In this document: positions 45,429-57,400 of the stretch, piece after piece | How positions within the stretch are numbered: the stretch's first letter is position 1 | Layout: every line of letters begins with the position of its first letter | DNA from: Mesostigma viride | Lineage: Eukaryota > Streptophyta > Mesostigmatophyceae > Mesostigmatales > Mesostigmataceae | Reading direction: 5' to 3' | Assembly (NCBI GenBank): GCA_009746045.1 | Contig: RPFO01002108.1 | Location: 1 to 64,000 of the forward strand | Length of the DNA stretch: 64,000 bases | Position numbers and translations under genes: made by a program | The notes under the pieces: model-generated | What the model saw: only the letters and a program-made list of their open reading frames with translations | What the model was told of the DNA's origin: nothing | Databases searched by the model: none

Positions 45429-48400
45429 ATGCAGCCAAGTCGCATGGCTGCGCTTGTCCGAATCGGGCGGCAGTTGGGTGGCCAAGCTGCTCGCCATCAC
45501 TCGGCCTTCGAGGTGAATGCCTTGAAAGCAGGCGGCTCACATGGAAAGGCGGCAGTGCGAAACGTAAACGTACATTCGAGCCACCATTCAGCTGAAAATG
45601 AATTGTACAAGGTCGGTGGAGTCCGACGACACTTTGCAGCGGCCACACAGCTTCACAAAGCGCAGACGGGGGATAATGCCGGTCAGGACGGCGAGCCGGG
45701 TTGGATGGTAGGTTGCCGTCAAACTGCGATGCCGTTCCGCACTCTTCCTGTTCCCAAGCGCTCAAAAATCGTATTGGGGTTCGGGGGTTCACTTTTTATA
45801 TCTTCTGCTTCAATTGATGTTCATAATCTCCACAGAGCAGGCCACGATTCGCTGTGCCGCTTCATCCTGCCTACGTGTCCTACCGCAGTTGTTAGAATTT
45901 TTACGCTGCACAAGGAAGGTCACGCTTGGCGCTGACGGATATGGATTCAACACATCAAACTGGCCTGCAGTTGTCCGTCCTTGTCCTCACAATTCTTGTT
46001 GATGTGGGAACGCAATTATGAACGCCATTGTCTGTACGCTTGGTGGTGCGTACTTCCTCGTGGTCCGTACTCCCCTGCGCAGCGCGGGCTGGGCCTAAAG
46101 ACGCTTGTTCTGGCATCCGCGGCCGCCATTGCCGGGATCGGCTCGTCCGTGGCCATGGCGGACGCCCACCCGAAGGATCAAGCGAAGGGGCCGAGCGTTG
46201 AGAAGGAGAAGCCAAAGGGGGGCACGCCTGAGGAGCCGGTTAAAGTGACCAGGTAACTAAGATGGCCAGGCCGGTTCAAATGACCAGGAGAGTGATATGG
46301 CCAGGCCCCCTAAAGTGACGAGGTAACTGGAATGGCCTGGCCAGTTAAAGTGACCAGGTAGGGGAAATGGCCAGGTGCGGCCCTCTCATGAGGGGTTGCC
46401 ACCTGGCACATCTTGGTCTCCTACAGGCTAGCAGATACTTCTGGGGATGGGCGGGCGATGCGCCCGTGCGGTGGGTGGTGAGGGGGGTGGGAGATGCCCC
46501 TGTGTGGTGGGTGGTGAGGGAGGTGGGAGATGGGTCATGATCACGTGTGTGTGGGGGGCCAATATCAACAGGAAGTTTGTCTTGTTGGGCAAGATACAGG
46601 GGGTCGCACTTATCACTGTTCTCTTTGCCCGTGCACCATCCGTGGCAGTGGTGTGGGGGGGCGGGGGTCGGGGGGCCAGGGGGGTGGGGGTGGGGGGGTG
46701 GGGGGTGGGGGTGGGGGTGGGGGGTGGGGGGTGGGGGGTGGGGGGTGGGGGGTGGGGGGGTGGGGGTGGGGGGTGGGGGTGGGGGGGTGGGGGGTGGGGG
46801 GGTGGGGGGTGGGGGGGTGGGGGGTGGGGGGGTGGGGGGTGGGGGGTGGGGGGTGGGGGGGTGGGGTGGGGGGGGGGGGGTGGGGTGGGTGGGGGGTGGG
46901 GTGGGTGGGGTGGGGGGTGGGGGGATGGGGGGTGCGGGGATGGGGGGTGGGGGGGTGGGGGTGGGGGGTGGGGGGGTGGGGGATGGGGGGTGGGGGGGGG
47001 GGTGGGGGGGTGGGGGGTGGGGGGGTGGGGGGTGGGGGGGGGGTGGGGGGGTGGGGGGTGGGGGGGTGGGGGGGTGGGGGGGTGGGGGGTGGGGGGTGGG
47101 GGGTGGGGGGTGGGGGGGTGGGGGGGTGGGGGGTGGGGGGTGGGGGGTGGGGGGTGGGGGTGGGGGGTGGGGTTGGGGGGTGGGGGAGTTGGGGGTTGGG
47201 GGTTGGGGGGTTGGGGGTTGGGGGGTGGGGGGGTGGGGGGTGGGGGGGGTGGGGGCGGGGGGTGGGGGTACAAAGCCCTTGACTGAATATCTATGCTTTG
47301 ACTGAGTATACGTTATGATGTCTGCATATTCGTGCAGATATCATTGCCAGGGTCATACCTGCAACGAATACCCCATCTTCCAACGAATAAGAGCAACAGG
47401 CCCACATCCTAAACGGCCTCGTCTACAATTTTATTCATGATGATCCTGGCGCCATATTTACCCCTGTTGTCTCACTGGCTCGTAGGTGCATCGTTGAGTC
47501 AAACTAACTGAACAAATTAGAACCATGTCTTTCAGATCATCGTAAAAAATGGTATCATGTCATCCACCCATTTGTGCTCTCCTTGAATATGAATTTATTT
47601 GCTTTTCACCGGCTCGCATGCTCTTGCCTTTGCCTTGATTTTGCCGTGCTTTCCCCTTCGCCTTGCCCTTGCCTTCCCCCTCGCCTTGCCCTTGCCTCCC
47701 CCCTTCCCTTGCTTGGCTCCATCCCTCGCAGGCTCATCCGTGAGTTATTCGAGGAGCCACTTCTGTTCCCTGGCACCGCCAACGTGCCTCTGGCCAAGGG
47801 CATCGCAGAAGCGCTCAACATGCACCTCAGCCGCATCAGCGTGCGTGCCTGCGGGGCGGCTTAAACTTTATTTCATTCATGCTGTGTGCAGTGTCGCTTA
47901 TTCCACCTCAGTCCGATCAGTGTGCATAACTTTGTGTCCTTAGTCTTTTCAGTGTCTTGTCCTTGTTTTTTCCCCCTGTCCTTGTGCGGGGCACCTGAGC
48001 CGGATGATTGTGTCTGCCTCGGGGGCAAGTCTATCGAGCGCTGCTCAAGTGCTTTTGAAGGTCCCACGGGGTACCTTTGAGCGTAGCCGGTTAATTGTGT
48101 GCTCCCATCTCGCACGTACCTAATAAATGACAAAGGGCAGCACTCAGTTTATTAATGACAGCATCAGCCTACATTATGTTCCCTAATAATACCAACAGAA
48201 GTCACCACCTGGGTCATGGTCATAATGCTCCTGCTGCGGTCCTCTCTTCCTATAAATTTCCCATCTCTTACTATGAATCCCCCCATGTCTCACTTCTAAT
48301 CCTCCCATCTCTCACTTCAAATCCTCCCATCTCTTACAAAAAATCCTCCTATCTCTTGTTATTATAAATCCTCCCATTCCTCACCATACCTCTTTCCGCT

Positions 48401-51400
48401 GTCACTGACATATGCATACAAGTCAGTGGGTTGCGGCCTCCGCATATTTCGTGCTTATCTTACGATCATCTAAAGTGGTAATCCAGTCTAGTGAACATGT
48501 ACGAGCGCATAGCTTGTCAACGAACATGTGCAAGCACATATTTTGTTGTGAAAAAGTTGTCACGTGCGTGCAGGGCATTCGCTTTGCGGATGGTGGGAAG
48601 AATGTTTCTAATGCCACGTACGAGTGGATATCATATCTGACTATCTTTCTCACCTGCAATCACCATGCAGGTGGTCCGCTTTGCGGATGGGGAGAAGCAC
48701 ATCTCGCTGTTGGACAGCGTGCGCGGGCGGGACTGCTTCGTCATCCAGGTGCATACTTTGCCATTGCCAGCGTGTGGGACAATGTTTGGTGCTATTACAT
48801 GTCGGACATCGTGTTGCCCAAGCGTGGCTGCTCGGTCACAAGTCCTTACTTTTGTCTTTCTTATGCTAGCGGTCGTATGACGAGGATAGCAGGTAGAGAC
48901 AAGGAAAAGAGCGCCTTTCGTCGCCAGGCTTTCGCCCGTGCCTAGCTTTATGCTCCTCTCTTGGGGTGAGCCCATTGGTCATGTGTAGACAATCCAACCC
49001 CGTCTGTTGTGCATCGGTATCACACATGCAAGAAAAAGCTGATGTATCATTGAAACTTATTGCAAGGCTGAGTGAGCTGTCTCAGAGACATGAAAGTTAC
49101 ATTTAAGTCGTGGCATTTCGGCCTTCCTCCCGGGCACCCGTTTTCGACAACAGCTCCAGCATGCTGATGCTCAAGACATGGTGACGTCTCACGTCTGGTT
49201 CGCTTGCGTTTGCCTCTGTGGGTTTGCTCTTTTGCGCCAGCCCACCAGCCCGCCTGTGAATGAAAGCATAATGGAGCTGTTCCTGATCGTCTCGACCATG
49301 AGGAGAGCGTCCGGTGAGTGTTGGCCTAGTCAACTGCTAGCATCCGTGCTCCTGGTCCGATGTTACTGATCCAATCGCTGGTTCAGATTCCTTTTATTGT
49401 GTGTGTCTATAGGGATACATTTAGTCATCCATGTGTTCTACAACAATGTGGTAGGCCAAGGTATTACAACTGTGAACATCAGCAGCGATCCTTGTCCTTA
49501 CCGTGTCTCTGCTCATCCACCTTGCACTCGGTAGTTTCTTTTGCGAACGACTCGTTTGCGAGCAATTCTACGTGGGTACCAAAACCCACAAGGCTCTGGG
49601 ACGCTTTCTTTGACTCGTTCATCAAACTTGTAAGTTTGACTCTGTTTTAAATTGCCCTGGGTTCTAGCCTGGTTTACTATCTGTATTATCGCCTTCCACC
49701 TCGCTCTGCTCTTTCTCCCTGTTGCAAGCAGCTCTTATCATCTCACTTTGAGGTGCAGAAATGTCTCACGACCATGCTGGTCTCTTGATGGTTACACAAG
49801 CAATAACTCGACGGCTGTTGCTTGTGGGTGAGCAAAGGGAAGGAAAGGTGGAAGAGAGGGGCCAGCGTGGCTGAAATGCCTGCTGCCCCCTACCACCGCA
49901 TCATGATTTACTGCTATGATTTTCGATTTCTTCCCCCTTTCCCTGCATGCGATACACGACACGATTGGAACGGATGCCCGCCTGCCACATGCCAGCCAAG
50001 TCCATCACCGCGGTCATCCCCTACTACGGTTACGCGCGCCAGGACCGCAAGAGCAAGGTGGGTGGGCGAGGCACTTGATGGTGGAGATAGCTGTGCTCGC
50101 TGCCCGTGCAGCTTGCCATGTTCAGCGGAGATTAGCGAGCGGTGCGGCCCTCCTTCCTTTCTTTCCTTGCTCTACAGCTTGACTTGTTCAAGGGACAACA
50201 GCGATAACAAGGTGAGGCAATCTTTGGCGAAAATTGCTTGGCTAAGGTCCTTGACCCTTCTCTGTCATAGTCCTTTTGACGTTTAGCTTGTAAATTTCCT
50301 TTTTGTCATTTTTTTTCTTTACCGATTATGAGGTGTGCACTACTAGGTTGTATGCTTTGTTTGTCTTTCAAGGAGCCCATACCTCATGGCCCTTCACACA
50401 ACGAATCTGTTTTATGGTGAACGCCGCTCCTGCGCACACCCACCACCCACTTGGGTCGTGTCAACACAATCTATTTCCACAAATGGGCTTTTTGTCTTAT
50501 TTTTTTTCCTCCAAAGCCCCCAAGCCGCCTGTGCCCATCTTTGTGGCCGACGTGTTCTGAGCTGTGTGACCATTAGATGTATACTAAATTGTTATATTTG
50601 ACTTTCTGATCGGTTGTCACTCCTCACCTTGGTGGTCATCCCACCAGCCGCGCGTACCCATCTCGGCGGCCGACGTGGCATACCTGCTGGAGGCGGTGGG
50701 CGTGGACCGCGTCATCAGCGTGGACCTGCACTGCGGGCAGATCCAGGTGGGCACATAGTAGTGGCTGCATACTGTACGTACATCGTACATAATAAGCGTA
50801 CATGGTACATAGTATACGTACATCATACAAACCGCAATACAGGCACATTGTTGCCGTCTAGTGTTCACTGTGCGCAATCGTTGCCTTCTCATACGGAAAT
50901 CGTACAAACCGCACGACAGGGTTTTTAAAATCAAAAGTACTTCTATCTATTATAGCTTGGGTGACGTTACTATTTGTGACTGCTAATAGTGTTGCTGCTC
51001 GTGCCTGAAATCTCATTGACCCTGCATGTGCGATGTTGTGAACATGGTTTTCACGTCGCTGGTGTGGTGTTGATGGGGCTGGCAATCCCGTTAGCATCTG
51101 CCACCCGGTCACAACAAGCGAAGCCGAATGGAAAGTACTGCTGTTCAATCTGTGGCATGCCGCAATCAAAGCTTACCACAATAACAATTCATTGCCCACC
51201 CTTTTGTCCGTGCAGCACTTATCTCACTGGTATGTCAGTGCCGCACTCGTACGTCCGTTCCACGCGTATCTCACGCGTTTGCCCCCCCCTGCAGGGTTTC
51301 TTCAGCCCAAAGACCCCCGTGGACAACCTGTTTGGCAGCGTGGTGGCCTACCCCTACTTCCACAAGCTGAAAGGTGCGTTCAGCAGTAGTACGCGATTCA

Positions 51401-54400
51401 ATTGGCGTAAACCTGCATATGACAGCAGTTTGCAATGCTACAAGCTCAAAGGTTGCGTGTGGCGGCGATTTGCATGCGTGTGAAGCATAAGACCAAGGTG
51501 TGTGAGACAGCATTGCGCCATGCCCGAGGTTAGAGTTGTGTGTGTGCATCAGCATTTTCACAGGCACCTCGTCGGTGTGCCTGGTATCTTGAGGCTACTC
51601 TGCCGCTGATACACAGCCGATATGTAGTCTAGCCGATAGCGTCACAAGGTGCCCCGTTGCCTTTGACAATTCCTTAACTATCACTTTAATATGTAGTCTA
51701 GCCGATAGCGTCACAAGGTGCCCCGTTGCCCTTGACAATTCCTTAACTATCACTTTGTGGGACGGGTACAAAGTGTCCTCCCACAGGAGGCGCGTGACCT
51801 GCCATCGCACGCGCTTGACTAGATTGAGGCTGAATGTGGCCGTGTGACATCCTTTTGCCTTCAGCTCAGAGGGAGACATACAACTCCTTGGCTTTGGGAT
51901 AAAGTCTAGGTGCGTTGCGACTTTCCATCAGCGGCATGTGGGCCATCCGACTGCATATGGCATCTATTACTTATATTTTATTGTTGGCTCTAATATAGAA
52001 TACAGCGACATACGCTCGACGATATCAGAAGTACCCTGTCCGAACTATCGGAGCCGGCTGCCTTTCTGCGTGCTTCTAGGTTCTCACACGCCGCGGTGAT
52101 TCCCTTCCTCATTCTTAGTCTTTGTGGCTTCTGACTACCGCAGCGACACTGACTCTGCACCTCTTTGGGATCCGGATCTCCCCACTATTTCTCGAGGGTT
52201 TCTGGATAGACTCATGGTATGTATTCTTTACATATCTTAGTGTGTCTTGATGCGCTCTTGATCGGGTATATTTGAAATTAGTTTAGTGTAGTGGTATGAG
52301 AGAGACCGCAGCAGGCAGCTGGGACAACCGCCGGCTTTAAGCCCCGCCGGCCGCGCGGATGGCAGGCGTTAGACAAGTCGTAAATTAAATATGGGAAATT
52401 GTGGGCCAGCGGCTCTTGGTCAAGCCGCGCGCCACTAGTTCTTAGGCTTAGGCTCTAATACGGAACGTACAACATGGCTGAAAATCTGGCGTCACAGGTT
52501 GGTGACGTGACGGTCGCCACTTGTCAGTGGCCATAGTTTGTGACGAAAGCACTTTGCGTGGCAATCCCTAGTGGGCTTTGAAACTAGGAGTAGGAATAGT
52601 TCAAAGCTAATGTACATCCCCCGTATCGTTAATTGTAATTCGGTTCAGCCGAAAGGCCCTTCGGCATTAGACATTAGTGTTTTATTGGTTGGAAGTGCTA
52701 CTGGGCCCTAAACAAGTAATTATTAGTTTGTATGTTTGGTTAACGAACAACCATTGAACTGGCTGCGCAATCTTATTCTTTGTTTGTTTGGTATAAGCCA
52801 GCCGGCTGCACTGCTGTTACTGCCAGTAAAAGCACATTTGTCAGCCAAAGATTTAATACTTCTTTGTTTTTTACCGCAAAAGAATCGCTTTTGACAGTCA
52901 AAGAATACTTATTTACACTTGTTTGGTTGGTTGGTTGCTAGAAAAACGACAGGGGAGCAATCTCGGGAATAATTTTTTTGAAAATCTCCTGTTTCATTTA
53001 TCGTTTGCAGGTGGTCCACGCCCAGCCTCATAATTATTGAGTAAAATTAACAATTCGAGGGGTGTATTTCGTAGGGAGTTTGTGAGTCAAGTCTAACGTT
53101 ACACGGAAAGTGAATGACGGTTTTCAACAGCTGTCCTGCTTGGCCGAAGGGGAATATAGCCAAACTCAGTATGTCGTCTAGGTAGTTCTTTCACAATTTG
53201 GCTGCGCCGACACCCAGTGCCGGCAGCAAGAGATTCCCCAGCCTGACACCTGTTTATGGTGTGGGGCTAGCTCCGAAAATTTTCATTGCGGCAGCTGTCA
53301 ATTTACCCACGCTTTTCTGGAGCGGTTCACAGGCTGCCAAATTTCCTGGACCTTCGTTACGGTCCGGGTGGTCGGGTTTGTTCTGGTACGGTTCTTTTTT
53401 ATTATGCATTATTAAGAAAAAACGGCAGAGTAGTCTGATGAGTCATCCTTGCTGAGCTGCAACAAGCCAGCAAATGCCACCATTGTCAAAGCGACTCAGC
53501 GAGCCGGCTGGCTGTGGCGGAATACCGTAGTGGCTCTTATATGTGTACGCTTAATTATCGTACGAGGGCTTTTAGCGATTTTTGTTACGCGTACGGGGTT
53601 TTTGGGATTTTTTCTTAGTGTACGTAGGTATTTCGTAAGGGTATATCGTAGGTATATTTGGGAGGCAGTACCCTAGGGACCACATATGGAAGCCCCTCAT
53701 TCGTATATCGTAGCACCTGAGGGTGATTTCTTGGGATGTACGAGGCCGGAAGGAGGTCTTTTTTCGGCCTGTACGGGGTCGATTCGTACATAATTAGGCG
53801 TACTGATATAAGAGCCACTACGGTATTGTACCTGGGGATGCTTGCACCCCAGGTTGGTCTTTCCGTCACAGGCCGGCCTGCTTTCAACCGGCTCGTACCT
53901 GGGGATGCTTGAACTCCGGGTTGCACTGGCAGAAGGCCGCTGAGGCGTCCATCTTAAAAATTAATGCCCAACGATTGTCTCCGGGTTTAGTTAGGGAACT
54001 CGCCAAGCGCTGTGGCAGGTGCCCAACTTGTCTTCTCAATGCGCCCAGTACCAACGGATTTGCACCAAGCTGTGGCCGCGCCGGTAATCGCCCTGCGAGA
54101 GGGGGCAATTGAAGGGCGCCGCCCAGCCGTGCATGAAAAGGTGGCCCTGCGTGCATGAAAAGGCGAGGGTCACTATACTGGAGGCGCGGGCACAGTCGCC
54201 GCATTTTGGCGTTGCGACAGGTCGCGCTCGAGGTCGGGGATGAAGCGAGGATCGTTGGCGCTTAAAGTCAAGCTTCAAGTCGCCAGGGGAGGGGTGATGG
54301 GGCATGCACTACGTGCTGAATTGTTTTCTGATTCGGTTCCACCTTGCCATTCATTCATGATGGCCCAGTCCACTCATCGCTTCAATAAAGACTGGTGATT

Positions 54401-57400
54401 CTTGGGAGTGAATGGGTGTAAAATATATTCTTGATATAATTTACTGTTTCTTGACATACTCGCGACGCCTTGGCCTCTCCACCTGGCCCCTTCCTTTCTC
54501 CCACGGACGTGCTCACTTCCCCCCCCCCCCCCCCCCAATCGTCCTTCGTGTCCATATTCGGTCACGTGTGCATTGACGATGCGACGCATGTCCATTCCTC
54601 TGCAGATATTGAGAACGCAGTCGTGGTGTCCCCGGACGCGGGCGGTGTGGACCGTGCCAAGGCCTTCCGCGACGGCCTCATGTGGGTGGACACTGTCGCA
54701 TGCCCCATTTACCATGGAAGGAAACAATAGCGGTGGGGGCAGCTACGTAGCAAGGCCCTTGGGGTGATGGCCTCAAATGAGCAATGGCACAGAGGTGGTA
54801 TATGCGAATGTGGGTTTACACAAAAGTGTCTGAAGTGGTCTTAGAGTATAAGCTCTGCCACATATGCCACTGGGGACCATGAGCTGTGGGATCATGAACC
54901 ATCGGACCTTGTTCTTACTGCTGGCAACATCTCATAGAAATGCTTGATTTCTCTCTGATTGTGTTCCCCACTGGTAGTTCCATTGCACCACTTGCAAGCA
55001 TGGGAAGCACGGGGAGCATGTGCAAAGTCCTGTAACGGAAATACCACATACTTAGGGTTGGATTGTGAAAGTGCTGCAATGCTGTTACCCGTAACAATCC
55101 CGAGCTTTGAAAGCCCCAACGTTGCCACTGGAAGCTAGTGCTCAGCTGGCCTGATCCTCCATCTAATGTCCCCCGCCTGGCTACTCACCGTGTACTTGGT
55201 GTCATGCGACATGTATCTTGTTTCACGGCTTTGGCTCATGCTCGTGTACTTGAGCTGTGTGGCAAGCCGTTGGGAGGCTTTTGGGTGGTTGCTTTATTGC
55301 GAAGCACTGTGGCTCGTACCTATGAGCACAGAGCGTCCGATTCATGGCCTCCCCTGCTGTCTGGCCTTTTCTAAGATGCCGTCGTCATCATGATGCTCAT
55401 GCATGATCACTATACGCTCTTATATGATTACTATACACTCATGTATCTTCCTTGTACGATTATCCTTTTTTTTTTTAATAGGATCATTCTTCTTTTTTAT
55501 TATTTGTGCAGGATTGTTCTCACGGTTCTATGGGGGTGCTCTGTTTGCTGCCATCCGGGGCCACTGTTTTCGGCGCGCATTTGCAGGAAGCAAGGCATGA
55601 ACAACGTCGCGTTTGCGATGATCATCAAGCAGAGAGAGAAGGCGAACGAGGTCTCCTCGATGGACCTGGTCGGCAGCGTGCAAGGCATGGACGCAATCAT
55701 CGTGGACGACATGATCGACACCGCGGGCACGCTCTGCAAGGCGGCCGAGCTCCTAAAGTCGATGGGCGCGCGCCGCGTGTACGCCTTTGCCACGCACCCG
55801 GTCTTCTCCCGCAACGCGATGGAGCGCATCCAGGCCTCGCACGGCCTGGACGGTGTCGTGGTGAGTGTGGGGTGGGGGCAACTTAATTTGTAATATCAGT
55901 ATTATCATGTTTTTCCCTAGTACTAGTATATATATTGTATGCTGTAGCGACTCGCTCGATGGAGCGACTCGCTGATAAGCCATCTTATTGACTGGACGGC
56001 GCCGTGCTAGATGGAAGCAGGGTGGGCTGAGGTGGGGTAATTAGACGCCACATTGGTCTCGAAGGTGTCGTGTTGGGTGGAATTTGGGGGGGGCGGGGGC
56101 ATGTCTCCTGTCACACTCGCTGGCTGTAGCTACAGCGCAATCTGTGCTGGAGCGAATTAGGCATCGTGGTAGGTGAGGGGTCACCTTGGGCTTGCTGATT
56201 ACTTGATTGCAGGGGGTGGGCTGACAACCTTTTGTATGACCTTGATCGACCTTGCAGGGTGTGTTGGAGCAAAGGTTGTGGTTCATGGCAAAGCTGCGCG
56301 GTACAATGGCAGGTCTGAGCCACCACAATCGCTGTCTTTGATCCAGACAGAACGGTTCATCGTAGAGTGGCAAGCCCCCCCCCCCCCCAGCACGTGCTCC
56401 GGTCTTTGACACATCCTCGCACCGCATGGTAGCTACCAGCACACCAGGGTCATCAGATCCTGATCCATCCATCCATCCATCCATCCATCCATCCATCCAT
56501 CCATCCATCCATCCATCCATCCATCCATCCATCCATCCATCCATCCATCCATCCATCCATCCATCCATCCATCCATCCATCCATCCATCCATCCATCCAT
56601 CCATCCATCCATCCATCCATCCATCCATCCATCCATCCATCCATCCATCCATCCATCCATCCATCCATCCATCCATCCATCCATCCATCCATCCATCCAT
56701 CCATCCATCCCTTGGGAGAAGAGAATTTCCTCTCCCGGAGCCTGGCGCGTGTTCCATGGCACTGACGGTTGCCAAAGTCTTCACTCATGGCTTTTACTGT
56801 TGTTAAAAAGAATTCGCGATCAACGGTGCTTTCCCTTTTTCCTCCTCTCATGCGGCAGGTGCTGAACACCATCCACCACAAGGAGGAGGACCTAGCCAAG
56901 GCGCCCAAGATCAAGGTGCTCGACATCGCGCCGCTGCTGGCCGACGCCATCCGCAGGTATAGGGTTGGGAACACTGTGCCTTGTGGAGACGATAGTGTAG
57001 TTTCTTGCCCTAGTATTTGCCCCTGTGGACCAATAGCGGCTGACGCAATCTGCGGGTAGGGGGGGTACTTGCTGAGGTACTGGTATACTGTGTGGGTGAT
57101 TGTGTGTTTGTTTGTGTATGACACATCTTTGCGAGGTTGATTTGTAGACATCTGCAGGTGCCATGCCCAGGTGGGCAACGCTCCGCGAGGTTGACCCCAG
57201 AAGGATCGGGTCACTGTGCTAAAAAATAAGGGGTATTCCGTTGGTGCTTGGTCCATGTATTGACATGCACGTTTCAGTTTGGAGTGGAAGAGAGACATGA
57301 GCACTCAGGTGTTCCGTGTTGATGCTTGGGAGAGATGCTTGCGACTGCCATCGTTGCCTATGTTGATGGCCTTGGTGATAGTTGTGAGACAAAACATGTC

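Noticed and set aside
46428..47305. Gly/Val/Trp-rich and Pro/His-rich frames of about 250-280 codons
   Set aside because: Products of the G-run block in intron 2, open in several frames on both strands; no initiator context or domain.
52275..52380. tRNA-derived SINE head
   Set aside because: TAGTGTAGTGGTATGAG resembles a polymerase III A box, but no convincing B box follows at the right distance and no second copy was found.
56426..57304. PSIH and MDGW repeat proteins
   Set aside because: The CCAT tetranucleotide is open in all frames and lies inside an intron of the PRPP synthetase gene.
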